Origin: Candidatus Chlorohelix allophototropha
GTDB lineage: Bacteria; Chloroflexota; Chloroflexia; Chloroheliales; Chloroheliaceae
DNA: 64,000 nucleotides
NCBI RefSeq assembly: GCF_030389965.1
Contig: NZ_CP128400.1
Coordinates: forward strand, 1,860,001 to 1,924,000
Reading direction: 5' to 3'
Shown: in pieces, positions 10,171 to 19,335 of the stretch
Numbering within the stretch: position 1 is the first letter of the stretch
Layout of the letters: each line of letters starts with the position of its first letter
Program-made: the position numbers and the translations under genes
Notes under the pieces: generated by a model
Told to the model about the DNA's origin: nothing
Seen by the model: only the letters and a program-made list of their open reading frames with translations
The model's database searches: none

Positions 10171-11163
10171 CTACGCTTGATGCCCCAACAGAGCCGCGCC
10201 TACCACCCCAGAAAAGTCTCCAAGTTTGGCGCGAACAATATCAACGACAGAGGCAGCGCCGGCTAGAGATTCGTGTTTGGCTTCGTCTAGGGTATATTGG
10301 TAAAACATCTCGACTGCTTCAATTAAGCCGCCGCCCAGAATGATACGATGAGGATTGTAGAAATTGATAATCGAGGAAAGACCCAAACCGAGAAACTCCG
10401 CCGCTTCGGTCAGGGTATTTATCACCAGCGCGTCCCCCGCCTGTACCGCTTGCGCAATAACTTTGCTGCGAATCGCTACGCTGGTAGCAGTAGTAGGGTC
10501 TGCAATGCCTTCTGCCGCCAGCAATTCGGTCAAGATACTGATTTTGCCGCGCTTCAATTCGCCCAACAGAGTGCGGGTAATAGCGGTACGGCTGCTATAC
10601 GCTTCCAAATGACCGCGCCCACCGCACCCGCACAAACGCCCTTCCGCGCTCACCACGATATGCCCGATTTCTCCGGCAGTACCGCTCGAACCTCGGTAAG
10701 GCTTGCCATTCTGTACGATACCGCCGCCGATACCCGTACCAACAAAAACGCATACGAAATTATCAAAATCGCGCCCTGCCCCATAATGTAATTCGCCCAA
10801 TGTGGCTACTTCCACATCATTGCCCAAGCGCACCGAACTCTTAAAGCGGTCGGCGATAATTTTGGCTATCGGGTAATTGGGCGGCACACCCAAATTAGGA
10901 GCCGCCACCAAAATGCCCTTTTCACGGTTTACCTGCCCCGCCGCCCCGATTCCTATCGTTTCCGGGCGAATTCCTTGAGGCAATTTCGCCGAACTCAGGC
11001 AATCCTCAATCGCGCTGATAATCCGGTTTCCTAAATCTTTTTCCTTGTTACCAACCGTTCTTTTCTTAGTGTTGGCAATGACCTCCCCGCTCTCAAGGTC
11101 AACTACCGCTGCCAAAATTTTAGTGCCGCCTACATCAACGCCTATCCCATAGCGTTCTGACAT
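10171..11163 (-). CDS. ROK-family sugar kinase (glucokinase-like)
   Basis: A 330-residue ROK kinase: N-terminal ATP-phosphate loop GIGVDVGGTK, second glycine-rich motif FVGTGIGGG, the zinc-site His in GEIGH and the Cys-rich CGCGGRGHLEA, where the usual last Cys is His. It most likely phosphorylates glucose or a related hexose in the cytoplasm. It is on the minus strand and divergent from the rpmF-fab operon. Its stop lies about 65 bp upstream of the GGT-family gene, so joint transcription is possible. A GH1 beta-glucosidase is elsewhere in the window and could supply glucose, but there is no direct linkage. Confidence 0.9.
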   Translation of the reverse strand: MSERYGIGVDVGGTKILAAVVDLESGEVIANTKKRTVGNKEKDLGNRIISAIEDCLSSAKLPQGIRPETIGIGAAGQVNREKGILVAAPNLGVPPNYPIAKIIADRFKSSVRLGNDVEVATLGELHYGAGRDFDNFVCVFVGTGIGGGIVQNGKPYRGSSGTAGEIGHIVVSAEGRLCGCGGRGHLEAYSSRTAITRTLLGELKRGKISILTELLAAEGIADPTTATSVAIRSKVIAQAVQAGDALVINTLTEAAEFLGLGLSSIINFYNPHRIILGGGLIEAVEMFYQYTLDEAKHESLAGAASVVDIVRAKLGDFSGVVGAALLGHQA

Positions 11164-11249
11164 TTATGCTCCCCTTCTCGATGTATAATCCTAACCCTTG
11201 TCAGTTTTAAGTTATATAAATAATACCCTAACGTTCAGTTCCCGGCAAG

Positions 11250-11278
11250 TTGATTTTGAGGTGCAAAAGGACTATAAT
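11250..11278 (+). promoter_or_regulatory. Sigma-70-type promoter of the rpmF-fab operon
   Basis: TTGATT (11250-11255) and a perfect TATAAT (11273-11278) are separated by 17 bp, about 115 bp ahead of rpmF. This is the best promoter match seen in the window. Confidence 0.75.
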
Positions 11279-11393
11279 GTCCCATTGGTTTAACAATCCG
11301 GGCGCGGCTTGTTTTTGATGCTTGCCTATTCCAAAACAGACGCCGGAAATAGCTTATATTAACTTTTTTTTTGAAGGGAGTAGATGATCTAAA

Positions 11394-11588
11394 ATGGGCG
11401 CACTACCCAAATACAAACGTTCACATAGTAAGCAAGGTCGCAAAAGAGCACACCACCACCTAGATGAATTGCAGCTTGTAACTTGCGATAATTGCGGTGA
11501 ACAACGCCTGCCCCATACCGTCTGCAAGGCTTGCGGATTTTATAAGGGCGAACAGGTTATTCAGACACGGCAAAAAACTAAGGTTTAG
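11394..11588 (+). CDS. rpmF: 50S ribosomal protein L32
   Basis: A 64-residue basic protein beginning GALPKYKRSHSKQGRKRAHH, with a zinc ribbon formed by CDNCG and CKACG. This is the Cys-containing form of bL32, part of the large ribosomal subunit. As in many bacteria it heads a fatty-acid synthesis cluster (rpmF then fabH), although plsX, often between them, is absent here. A consensus promoter lies at 11250-11278. Confidence 0.95.
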   Translation: MGALPKYKRSHSKQGRKRAHHHLDELQLVTCDNCGEQRLPHTVCKACGFYKGEQVIQTRQKTKV

Positions 11589-11697
11589 TTTTTTTTGAAC
11601 GATTCCGGCGCGGCTAATAAGGTCGCGCTATCCTTTCTAACTGCTCAACTATCCTAATATTGCTCGAGCCACTTTTTTATATTTATGAGGAAGTTAA

Positions 11698-12690
11698 ATG
11701 ACCCAGAGCGCCTACTATGGGGCAATTACAGGTTGGGGGCAGGGCGTTCCTGCGCGTATTCTCACCAACCATGACCTAGAGCAAATGGTTGATACCAGCG
11801 ATGAGTGGATCACTTCCCGCACAGGAATTCGCCAAAGGCATATCCTGAGCGAAGACGAATCGAACTTTGATATTGCGCTCGCCGCTTCAAAAAAAGCGTT
11901 GGCACAAGCCGGGTTAGAAGGTAAAGACCTTGATTTGATTATCGTGGGTACTTGTACCCCCGATTTTCTTTTTCCCTCCACCGCCTGTCTGTTGCAAGAA
12001 GCGTTAGGGGCAGAGAACGCCGGAGCGTTTGACCTTGAAGCAGCTTGTAGCGGCTTCATCTATGCCCTTAGCGTAGGCACGCAATTTATTAAAACAGGCG
12101 CATACCAGCGCATATTGGTGCTTGGCTCTGAAACTGTCACCCGCTTCATAGATTTTACCGATCGCAATACCTGCGTACTGTTTGGCGATGGCGCGGGGGC
12201 AGTGGTATTGCAGAGCACTATCGAAAAAAGTGGACTAGGCGCGTTCAAGTTGGGCGCATATGGCGCAGGCGGGAAATTGCTGAACATTCCAGCAGGGGGT
12301 AGCCGCACGCCGCCCACCGCTAAAACTGTGCAAGAGCGTCAGCACTTTGTAAAAATGCAGGGCAGTGAAGTTTTCAGGCTGGCAGTACGAGCAATGGTGG
12401 ATTCTTGTGTCGAGGTGCTAGAGCGCGAGGGCTTGACCATTGCCGATGTAGATTTGCTCATCCCGCATCAAGCTAATATTCGCATCATCGAAGCGGTGGG
12501 CAAACGCCTAGAAATTGACCCCTCCAAAGTTTGGATAAATATCCATAATTACGGCAATACCAGTTCTGCCTCTATCCCTATATCTATCAACGAAGCCATA
12601 GAAAGCGGTAGATTGCAACGCGGTATGAAATTGTTGGTAACAGCGTTTGGCGGCGGTATGACTTGGGCGAGCGGTCTTATATATTGGTAA
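11698..12690 (+). CDS. fabH: 3-oxoacyl-ACP synthase III
   Basis: A 330-residue KAS III that condenses an acyl-CoA starter with malonyl-ACP to begin fatty acid synthesis. The catalytic triad is visible: Cys117 in LEAACSGF, His in LIPHQAN and Asn in HNYGNTSSAS. The N-terminal TNxDLExMVDTSDEWITxRTGI pattern is family-typical. The start ATG at 11698 follows GAGGAAG. It is second in the rpmF-fabH-fabD-fabG run. A hairpin (GGGGTTAAACCCC) lies in the 44-bp gap before fabD and may tune read-through. Confidence 0.97.
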   Translation: MTQSAYYGAITGWGQGVPARILTNHDLEQMVDTSDEWITSRTGIRQRHILSEDESNFDIALAASKKALAQAGLEGKDLDLIIVGTCTPDFLFPSTACLLQEALGAENAGAFDLEAACSGFIYALSVGTQFIKTGAYQRILVLGSETVTRFIDFTDRNTCVLFGDGAGAVVLQSTIEKSGLGAFKLGAYGAGGKLLNIPAGGSRTPPTAKTVQERQHFVKMQGSEVFRLAVRAMVDSCVEVLEREGLTIADVDLLIPHQANIRIIEAVGKRLEIDPSKVWINIHNYGNTSSASIPISINEAIESGRLQRGMKLLVTAFGGGMTWASGLIYW

Positions 12691-12734
12691 TGGGGTTAAA
12701 CCCCTTGCATAATTTTTAGGAGGGCGGCTACAAC

Positions 12735-13652
12735 TTGGCAATCGGAACAGAAGCGGTCGCGTGGGTATTCCCCGGTCAGGGGTCGCAGGCGGTCGGCATG
12801 GGGAAAGAACTTGCGGCGCGCTACCCGGAAGTGGCGCACTTGTATGCCGAGGCGGATACTGCGCTCGGCTTTTCTTTGTCCCGCTTATGCTGGGAAGGTC
12901 CAGACGAGCTTTTGACTCGCACCGACCACGCGCAACCGGCTATTCTGGTGACAAGTTTGGCGCATTTGGCAATGTTACGCCAGAATTATCCCGAAGTTAC
13001 AGGCAACCAACCGCTTTTTGTGGCAGGGCATAGTCTGGGAGAATATACCGCGCTGGTGGCAGCGGGAGCATTGGCATTCGCAGACGCAGTAAAGCTGGTA
13101 TATCGGCGCGGGCAACTGATGAACGAAGCCGGGAAGGGCAATAGCGGGATGGTGGCAGTCATCGGCGGCGATGACGCTTTGCTGGAACGGCTTTGCGCCG
13201 AGAGTGGGGCAGAGATGGCGAACTATAACTCGCCCGGTCAAACCGCCATTAGCGGCACAAAAGCCGCGTTGGCAAGTTTCACCGAACTGGCAAAAAGCAA
13301 CGGCATTAAAAAGGTGATACCCTTGCCGGTTAGCGCAGCCTTCCACAGCAGCCTGATGCGCCCAATGGCAGAAGAATTGAGCAAAGCAATCGCGCAGGTG
13401 GAGTGGACAACGGCGCAAATTCCGGTAATCAGCAACGTCACCGGCAAAGCCATAACCGAGGCGCAAGCCATCCGCGCAGATTTGACGCTGCAAACTTACA
13501 GCCCGGTGCGCTGGGTCGAATCGGTGCGCACGATGGCGGCAGGCGGCGCAACCCGTTTCGTGGAAATCGGACCCGGCAAGGTACTGAGCGGGTTGATTAA
13601 GCGCATCGAAAAAGAAGTGGAACTGGTTAACTCGGATGATATTCTCAAATAG
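12735..13652 (+). CDS. fabD: Malonyl-CoA:ACP transacylase
   Basis: A 305-residue FabD that transfers malonyl from CoA to acyl carrier protein. It has the N-terminal FPGQGSQAVGMG, the nucleophile Ser in GHSLGEY and the catalytic His in AAFHSSLM. The start is TTG, chosen because AGGAGGG (12719-12725) lies 9 nt ahead and the protein then starts just before the conserved VFPGQGS. It lies 9 bp ahead of fabG in the same operon. Confidence 0.96.
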   Translation: MAIGTEAVAWVFPGQGSQAVGMGKELAARYPEVAHLYAEADTALGFSLSRLCWEGPDELLTRTDHAQPAILVTSLAHLAMLRQNYPEVTGNQPLFVAGHSLGEYTALVAAGALAFADAVKLVYRRGQLMNEAGKGNSGMVAVIGGDDALLERLCAESGAEMANYNSPGQTAISGTKAALASFTELAKSNGIKKVIPLPVSAAFHSSLMRPMAEELSKAIAQVEWTTAQIPVISNVTGKAITEAQAIRADLTLQTYSPVRWVESVRTMAAGGATRFVEIGPGKVLSGLIKRIEKEVELVNSDDILK

Positions 13653-13661
13653 GAGCGGGGG

Positions 13662-14408
13662 ATGAATCTCGAAGGTAAGGTAGCGCTGGTAACAGGCGGG
13701 AGTAGGGGTATTGGGCGAGCGGTAGCGTTGAAATTGGGCGCACTGGGCGCAAAAGTAGCGGTAAACTATCGGGGCAAGCAGCAAGAAGCGGATGAGGTAG
13801 TAGCTGCTATCAAAGCGGCGGGTAGCGATGCAGTTGCACTGCAAGGCGATGTTTCGGTAGCTGCCGAAGCGCAAAAGCTGGTAGAAGAAACCGTCAAAGC
13901 CTTCGGGCGACTCGATATTCTGGTGAATAATGCCGGAATCACCCGCGACCAACTTATGATGCGTATGAGCGAAGCCGATTGGGATGCGGTGCTGGATACC
14001 AACCTAAAAGGCTCATTCTTGCTGACCAAAGCCGCGCAACGCACTATGCTAAAACAGCGTTACGGACGTATCATTAACATAACCTCGGTGATAGGGCAAA
14101 TGGGCGGGGCAGGGCAGTCTAACTATAGCGCCGCTAAAGCCGGATTAATCGGTTTGACCAAATCGGCAGCACGCGAATTGGGTAGTCGCAGCATTACCGT
14201 AAACGCCGTTGCACCCGGTTTCATTGATACCGATATGACCGGGGGCTTATCCGAAGAAATCAAGAAAAAGGCATTAGAGCAGATACCGCTAGAGCGTTTC
14301 GGCAAACCCGAAGATGTAGCCGAAGCGGTCGCCTTCCTTGCCGGCGATGCCGCCGCCTACATTACCGGGCAAGTATTGGCGGTAGATGGCGGCATGGTGA
14401 TGATGTAA
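13662..14408 (+). CDS. fabG: 3-oxoacyl-ACP reductase
   Basis: A 248-residue short-chain dehydrogenase with the NADP-binding TGGSRGIGRA, NNAG, the catalytic Ser in INITSVIG, and YSAAK (Tyr/Lys). The C-terminal YITGQVLAVDGGMVM is typical of FabG. It reduces 3-oxoacyl-ACP in each elongation round. The start ATG is preceded by AGGAG. The position directly after fabD supports the FabG call over other SDRs. Confidence 0.96.
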   Translation: MNLEGKVALVTGGSRGIGRAVALKLGALGAKVAVNYRGKQQEADEVVAAIKAAGSDAVALQGDVSVAAEAQKLVEETVKAFGRLDILVNNAGITRDQLMMRMSEADWDAVLDTNLKGSFLLTKAAQRTMLKQRYGRIINITSVIGQMGGAGQSNYSAAKAGLIGLTKSAARELGSRSITVNAVAPGFIDTDMTGGLSEEIKKKALEQIPLERFGKPEDVAEAVAFLAGDAAAYITGQVLAVDGGMVMM

Positions 14409-14638
14409 CGCGGAAAATTAGGCAAGGGGTTAAGCCCGTTGTGTCTATGCGCCCACAGTCTCCCTCGCACGGGGAAAAAATAATGTATAATATTACGTGA
14501 TATTGTTCACAGATTTTAAAAAGACAAAGGCTTAAGCCTCTTGTTGGGCAAACCTTGAGTTTTATTAGCATAGCTCATCATCAGTTAGGGTAGTTAGAGA
14601 AAACCAAACAATATAATACCTCCAGTAAAACGGTAAAA

Positions 14639-15988
14639 ATGTTCAAAAAAATCTTAATTGCTAATAGAGGCGAAATTGCTTTGAGAGTGGTGCGAGCGTG
14701 CCGCGATCTAGGCATCCCAAGTGTAGTAGCGTATAGTGAGGCAGATCGCGATTCGCTGGCGGTGCGTCTAGCAGATGAAGCAATTTGCGTAGGACCGGCA
14801 CAGAGCGCGAAAAGCTATTTGCATACCCCCTCTATCATCAGCGCGGCGTTGATTACCGGAGCAGATGCACTTCATCCCGGCTACGGCTTCCTGAGTGAAA
14901 ACCCCTATGTCGCGGAAATCTGCGAGCGGGTAGGCATTACCTTCATCGGTCCTAGCCCAACGGTAATGGAGAAAATGAGCGAGAAAACGGTAGCTCGCAA
15001 GATGATGCAAGATGCCGGATTGCCGATTACCCCCGGCTCGGAAGGGGCGTTGCCAAACCTAGACGTAGCGAAGCGGGTAGCCTCCCAAATCGGTTACCCG
15101 GTGATGCTCAAAGCCTTGGCAGGTGGTGGTGGACGTGGTATCCGCATCATCGAAAGCGAATCCGATTTGGAGCGAGTTTTCCCACTGGCACGCGCCGAAG
15201 CCGACAAAGCTTTCTCTAGTGGCGAATTGTACCTAGAGAAATATATACCCAATCCGCGCCACATCGAAATTCAAATTCTGGCGGACAATTACGGTAATGT
15301 AATACATCTAGGCGAACGTGATTGCTCAATCCAGCGCCGATACCAGAAAATTATGGAAGAAGCGCCCGCGCCTAACCTTACCGAAGCGTTACGCGCTAAA
15401 ATCGGCGCGGCGGCAGTGATAGGAGCGAAAGCAATCGGCTATACCAACGCTGGTACAATCGAGTTCCTGCTCGCCAATACAGGTGAGTTCTACTTTATGG
15501 AAATGAACACCCGTATTCAGGTAGAACATGGCGTAACCGAAGAAGTCACCGGCATTGACCTTGTAAAATGGCAAATTCGTATCGCTGCTGGTGAACGCTT
15601 GACGCTCTCCCAAAAAGACATTAAAATACAAGGATATGCGATAGAATGCAGAGTTAACGCGGAAGACCCGGCAAATAATTTCCGCCCCGATGCAGGTACA
15701 ATTAGTCTATTTGTACCGCCGGGCGGTCCCGGCATACGAGTAGACTCTCATCTATACAGCGGGTACACTGCTCCTGCTTACTATGACAGCTTACTGGGGA
15801 AAATAATCGCCAAAGGAAGCACCCGTGAGGAAGCGCTCACGAGGTTGGAACGTGCCTTGCATGATACGGTTATAAATGGCGTAAAAACCACCATTCCGTT
15901 CCAACTAAAAATACTGGGCGATGAAGAATATCGCGCCGGGCGGGCGTATCTGGATTTTGTGGACAAGAAGATGAGTGGGGGCTGGTAA
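14639..15988 (+). CDS. accC: Biotin carboxylase subunit of acetyl-CoA carboxylase
   Basis: A 449-residue biotin carboxylase: FKKILIANRGEIALRV at the N-terminus, the ATP-grasp glycine loop AGGGGRGI, the HIEIQILAD and GERDCSIQRRYQK motifs, and FMEMNTRIQVEHGVTE. It carboxylates biotin on BCCP using ATP and bicarbonate, feeding malonyl-CoA to FabD. No BCCP (accB) or carboxyltransferase genes are in this window. The roughly 230-bp gap from fabG contains a TATAAT at 14486 but no good -35, so an internal promoter is only possible. The next gene starts 12 bp downstream. Confidence 0.95.
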   Translation: MFKKILIANRGEIALRVVRACRDLGIPSVVAYSEADRDSLAVRLADEAICVGPAQSAKSYLHTPSIISAALITGADALHPGYGFLSENPYVAEICERVGITFIGPSPTVMEKMSEKTVARKMMQDAGLPITPGSEGALPNLDVAKRVASQIGYPVMLKALAGGGGRGIRIIESESDLERVFPLARAEADKAFSSGELYLEKYIPNPRHIEIQILADNYGNVIHLGERDCSIQRRYQKIMEEAPAPNLTEALRAKIGAAAVIGAKAIGYTNAGTIEFLLANTGEFYFMEMNTRIQVEHGVTEEVTGIDLVKWQIRIAAGERLTLSQKDIKIQGYAIECRVNAEDPANNFRPDAGTISLFVPPGGPGIRVDSHLYSGYTAPAYYDSLLGKIIAKGSTREEALTRLERALHDTVINGVKTTIPFQLKILGDEEYRAGRAYLDFVDKKMSGGW

Positions 15989-15999
15989 AACCAGAGCCT

Positions 16000-16338
16000 A
16001 TGAGTACAAACGGAAATCCTGAAAAAAAACTCGGCACCGTCAAGGTTGCCCCAAACGTACTTGAAACCATTGTGCATGCCGCTGCCGCAGGGGTAGCAGG
16101 GGTACTTCGGTTGGGAAATGCGCCGCAAAAACGTATTTTCAATCGAGAAGGCAATGATGGAGTTAAGATAGAAATAAAAGAAGGCGCAGTTAGCGCAGAC
16201 CTGTATATCGTGGTAAGCCGTGAAGCGAATATGTTACAGGTTGGAAAATTAGTACAAACTGATGTTTCAAAAGCAGTGCGCTACATGGTAGGCATGCCGG
16301 TTGAACAGATCAATGTGTACATTCAAAACGTGGAATAA
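16000..16338 (+). CDS. Asp23/Gls24 family envelope stress protein
   Basis: A 112-residue Asp23/Gls24 (YqhY-type) protein: GTVKVAPNVLETIVHAAAAGVAGV near the start, and VEQINVYIQNVE at the C-terminus. In Firmicutes the YqhY type sits between accC and nusB and is linked to acetyl-CoA carboxylase homeostasis. The order accC-asp23-nusB is the same here, so a similar role is a reasonable inference. It starts 12 bp after accC, probably co-transcribed. Confidence 0.9.
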   Translation: MSTNGNPEKKLGTVKVAPNVLETIVHAAAAGVAGVLRLGNAPQKRIFNREGNDGVKIEIKEGAVSADLYIVVSREANMLQVGKLVQTDVSKAVRYMVGMPVEQINVYIQNVE

Positions 16339-16385
16339 CGGCAGTAAAGGGACACTGGGCACAACTGCACAATCTCAATGAAAAA

Positions 16386-16814
16386 ATGCCAAGCTTGAGA
16401 AGGTTAGCGCGTACCGTGGCTTTGCAAACCCTGTTCGAGGTGGATGCAACCCAACATGATGCGGATGAGGTATTAGCGCGTCATGTAGAAGATGGTACAT
16501 TAGAAGAAGGAGCCGTTAAGTTTGCCAAGCAATTGGTAAAAGGGGTTATCGGCAATTTAGATAAATTGGATAAAATCATATCCTCAAATGCGCCAAACTG
16601 GCCGATGGATCAGATGGCTAAAATTGACAAGAATATTCTACGTCTTGCAATTTTTGAAATTCTATTTAATAATGAAGTTCCGGTAAAGGCTGCAATCAAC
16701 GAAGCAATTGAGCTTGCCAAAAGCTTTGGAAGTGATAGCAGCAGTCGTTTTGTAAATGGCGTCCTAGGAACTATTGTTTCAAAGGACATTCGTAATACCA
16801 TGAATCCTGTGTGA
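16386..16814 (+). CDS. nusB: Transcription antitermination factor NusB
   Basis: A 142-residue all-helical NusB: RRLARTVALQTLFEVD at the N-terminus, and the characteristic KIDKNILRLAIFEILF, VPVKAAINEAIELAK and FVNGVLG. It acts with NusE in rRNA antitermination complexes. It lies directly after the Asp23-family gene and before acpP. Confidence 0.95.
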   Translation: MPSLRRLARTVALQTLFEVDATQHDADEVLARHVEDGTLEEGAVKFAKQLVKGVIGNLDKLDKIISSNAPNWPMDQMAKIDKNILRLAIFEILFNNEVPVKAAINEAIELAKSFGSDSSSRFVNGVLGTIVSKDIRNTMNPV

Positions 16815-16911
16815 GCGCAGCCATACGCCACTAAAAGTTACAAGCGTGATTTTTGTCAGGAGGATAATAATTAAAGTGACTCGCGTCAACAGCAGAGGGA
16901 GGTGAGTAAGG

Positions 16912-17157
16912 ATGGCAGCAACTGGTGCAATATTCGATAAGCTCAAAGACATCATTGTTGAGCAACTTGCGGTAGATGCAGAAGATGTAACAATTGAAGC
17001 CTCTTTTATTGAGGATTTGAATGCTGACTCCCTCGATTTGGTTGAATTGATTATGGAAATTGAGGAAAAGTTTGGTATCCAAGTTCCTGATGAAGTAGCC
17101 GAAAAAATCGCTACAGTAGGAGATGCCGTAGATTATATCCAGGAACATCAGGAATAA
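16912..17157 (+). CDS. acpP: Acyl carrier protein
   Basis: An 81-residue ACP with the phosphopantetheine attachment Ser in the DSLDLVEL motif and a strongly acidic helix II. It carries growing acyl chains for the FabH/FabD/FabG enzymes encoded upstream. A near-perfect Shine-Dalgarno (GGAGGTGA) precedes the ATG, fitting its expected very high expression. A terminator hairpin follows at 17207-17263. Confidence 0.97.
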   Translation: MAATGAIFDKLKDIIVEQLAVDAEDVTIEASFIEDLNADSLDLVELIMEIEEKFGIQVPDEVAEKIATVGDAVDYIQEHQE

Positions 17158-17206
17158 TTACCTCCAACCGCGAAGTTATACTTCGATTCAGTAGTAGTGC
17201 AGGATG

Positions 17207-17263
17207 TGGGCGTACCGGTTAGCTTTGGCATAATCCGAACCGGTATTGCCCCTGTTTTTTTAT
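17207..17263 (+). terminator. Terminator after acpP
   Basis: The arms ACCGGTT (17214-17220) and AACCGGT (17238-17244), extended by GGGC/GCCC further out, are followed by a run of seven T. It closes the fatty-acid block before the Tat genes. Confidence 0.75.
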
Positions 17264-17355
17264 ACAAGATTATAATTTATTCACTTGCACTAATGCTCTA
17301 AAAAGGTTATGCTAGTTTTTGCGTAACTGGAAGTTTAGTGTAATTCTTAAGGCTT

Positions 17356-18078
17356 ATGGATATTTTTGGTATCAATTTTCCAGAACTTTTTGTAATATTG
17401 ATAGTCGCCACTATCATTTTCGGACCCGACAAACTGCCCGTAATTCTGCGTACTATTGGTCAGTGGGTTGCCCAATTGCGGAAATTATCTGAAGATGTGC
17501 GCACCGAAGTTTCACGCGAGTTGGATATTTCCGATTTCAAGGACATTAAAAAAGACCTTAAAGAGGCGATGGATAACACCACCAAGGAATTAACCTCGGC
17601 TAGCACCACTTTTCGGGAAACCGTTAAAGAAGCTCGTGAGCAATATACCTACTCGGTAGAAACTATCGCCACCGCCGCTAAATCTGCCACTTCTAACACC
17701 CCCCTGATCGAAGCGCCCGCCGTTGAACCGGCGCAAAATCAGGTAGCCGCCGAACCGGATAATTCCGAGCTAATCAAACAAGTGGTGGAAGAAAGCCATA
17801 GCCAGCCTGAACCTGTAAGCGAGAATAATTACGCCTACTCCGAGCCTGTAATTGAGGAAAAGCAAAATTACCTTGAACCTGTAAGCCCTGAGCCTGTAGC
17901 CAGTAGTGCGCCTATGGGGGTTTACGAGTTTGACGAAGCTACTTTTAGCTGGCAAGATGCGCTTATGAGTAATGCGCCAGCCAAACCGCTATGGCGTGGT
18001 CCTAAAGAGCTAAACCCGGAAAATAATCAGGCTGAAATCGCCGCTACTGCCCGTTCCGCAAGCCATCAGGAAGTCTGA
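17356..18078 (+). CDS. Sec-independent protein translocase TatA/TatB-type subunit
   Basis: A 240-residue protein. The N-terminal membrane helix (about residues 6-22) is followed by the hinge FGPDKLP, then an amphipathic helix, a charged helical region (to about 110) and a long Glu/Pro/Val-rich tail that is likely disordered. The start MDIFGINFPEL and the FGP hinge fit TatB more than TatA, but the two cannot be separated safely. Together with TatC, encoded 5 bp downstream, it exports folded twin-arginine proteins. Confidence 0.88.
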   Translation: MDIFGINFPELFVILIVATIIFGPDKLPVILRTIGQWVAQLRKLSEDVRTEVSRELDISDFKDIKKDLKEAMDNTTKELTSASTTFRETVKEAREQYTYSVETIATAAKSATSNTPLIEAPAVEPAQNQVAAEPDNSELIKQVVEESHSQPEPVSENNYAYSEPVIEEKQNYLEPVSPEPVASSAPMGVYEFDEATFSWQDALMSNAPAKPLWRGPKELNPENNQAEIAATARSASHQEV

Positions 18079-18083
18079 AATAT

Positions 18084-18917
18084 ATGCTGATGAACATTGT
18101 ACAGACCGTTCGCAAATTGCGTTTACCGGGTCGAAAAGACAAATCGAAAAAGCCCAAAGTCCAAGCCGGACAAATGACCTTTCTGGAGCATCTCGCCGAA
18201 TTGCGGACGCGCCTGATTTGGGTCACGCTTTCGGTATTGCTCGGAACCAGCGCAACCCTCGCCTTCTCGCACGACATGGTGGGGCTGTTCATTGACCTTG
18301 GCAAAGAAGCCAACCCGAAAATCAATTTTATCAATACCGAACTGGTACACGGCTTCAGCGTCTATTTCTATGTTTCAATCTACGCCGGAATTTTGCTTTC
18401 CAGCCCGGTAATTGTCTATCACCTGATAGCCTTCCTTGCCCCTGCCCTTGAACCCGAATCTGAACCCGGTCAAATAGGATACGAAAACGAAGTAAAGATG
18501 CTGAAAAGCATCAAAAGAGCCTTGATTGTTGCCATCCCAATGGTAGCAGTTTTTTTCGTATCCGGTGTAGTTTTCTGCTATTACTTTGTGCTGCCACCTG
18601 CCATCAAGTTTCTGACCACCTTCGGAGCCGATCAATTCACCCCCACCCTAACCGCTATGAGCTACATCACCACCGTAACTAAGGTGATGTTCTGGACGGG
18701 CGTGGTCTTTGAAATCCCGATTGTGATGTACGCGCTGGCAAAAGCTCAGATCGTAAAGTGGAAAACGTTCGTGAAATGGTGGAAATTTGCCATCGTCTTT
18801 TCGCTGGTTATCTCAGCCTTCATTAACCCTAGCCCCGACCCGGTTATGCAACTAATGATAGCAGGCCCCATCATGGGTCTATACTTGCTGGGAATTCTAT
18901 TCGCCCGCTTCGCCTAA
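18084..18917 (+). CDS. tatC: Sec-independent protein translocase TatC
   Basis: A 277-residue multi-spanning protein with the TatC hallmark MTFLEHLAELRTRLI before the first membrane helix, about six hydrophobic segments, and the conserved SPVIVYHLIAFLAPAL and INPSPDPVMQLMIAGPIMGLY. It forms the twin-arginine signal receptor with the TatB-type protein encoded just upstream. The operon appears to continue into cdd, 14 bp later. Confidence 0.95.
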   Translation: MLMNIVQTVRKLRLPGRKDKSKKPKVQAGQMTFLEHLAELRTRLIWVTLSVLLGTSATLAFSHDMVGLFIDLGKEANPKINFINTELVHGFSVYFYVSIYAGILLSSPVIVYHLIAFLAPALEPESEPGQIGYENEVKMLKSIKRALIVAIPMVAVFFVSGVVFCYYFVLPPAIKFLTTFGADQFTPTLTAMSYITTVTKVMFWTGVVFEIPIVMYALAKAQIVKWKTFVKWWKFAIVFSLVISAFINPSPDPVMQLMIAGPIMGLYLLGILFARFA

Positions 18918-18931
18918 AGGAGAAATAGATA

Positions 18932-19321
18932 GTGGATGAGCTGATAGAGGGGGCGCGGGCAGCGCGAGAGCATGCCTACGCTCCTTATTCTGGCTTCAAA
19001 GTGGGAGCCGCCCTACGTACTCGTAGCGGCAAAGTCTTTTACGGGGTTAATGTGGAAAATGTCTCATATGGGCTGTCCATTTGCGCCGAACGCAGCGCGG
19101 CGGTAGCTGCCGTTCTAGCCGATGAACTAGAATGGGATAGCATCGCGGTGGTTGCCGATACCAAATTACCTACTACCCCCTGTGGCGCATGCCGCCAATT
19201 TCTGGCAGAATTTAACCCCAAGTTAAGCGTAACAATTGCCAATCTGGATAAAGTCCATTACACTATCAGCTTGGCGGAATTACTCCCGCATGCCTTCAAT
19301 ACTGAAACAATTGACAGTTAA
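18932..19321 (+). CDS. cdd: Cytidine deaminase
   Basis: A 129-residue homotetrameric-type cytidine deaminase. It deaminates cytidine/deoxycytidine to uridine forms for pyrimidine salvage. The zinc site is visible: Cys and the catalytic Glu in CAERSA, and the paired Cys in PCGACRQ. The N-terminal AYAPYSGFKVGAAL and NVENVSYGLSICAER motifs are diagnostic. The start is GTG at 18932, supported by AAAGGAG. It lies in a tight run tatC-cdd-NTPase-yggT. Confidence 0.95.
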   Translation: MDELIEGARAAREHAYAPYSGFKVGAALRTRSGKVFYGVNVENVSYGLSICAERSAAVAAVLADELEWDSIAVVADTKLPTTPCGACRQFLAEFNPKLSVTIANLDKVHYTISLAELLPHAFNTETIDS

Positions 19322-19335
19322 AAGCGTATAAATTC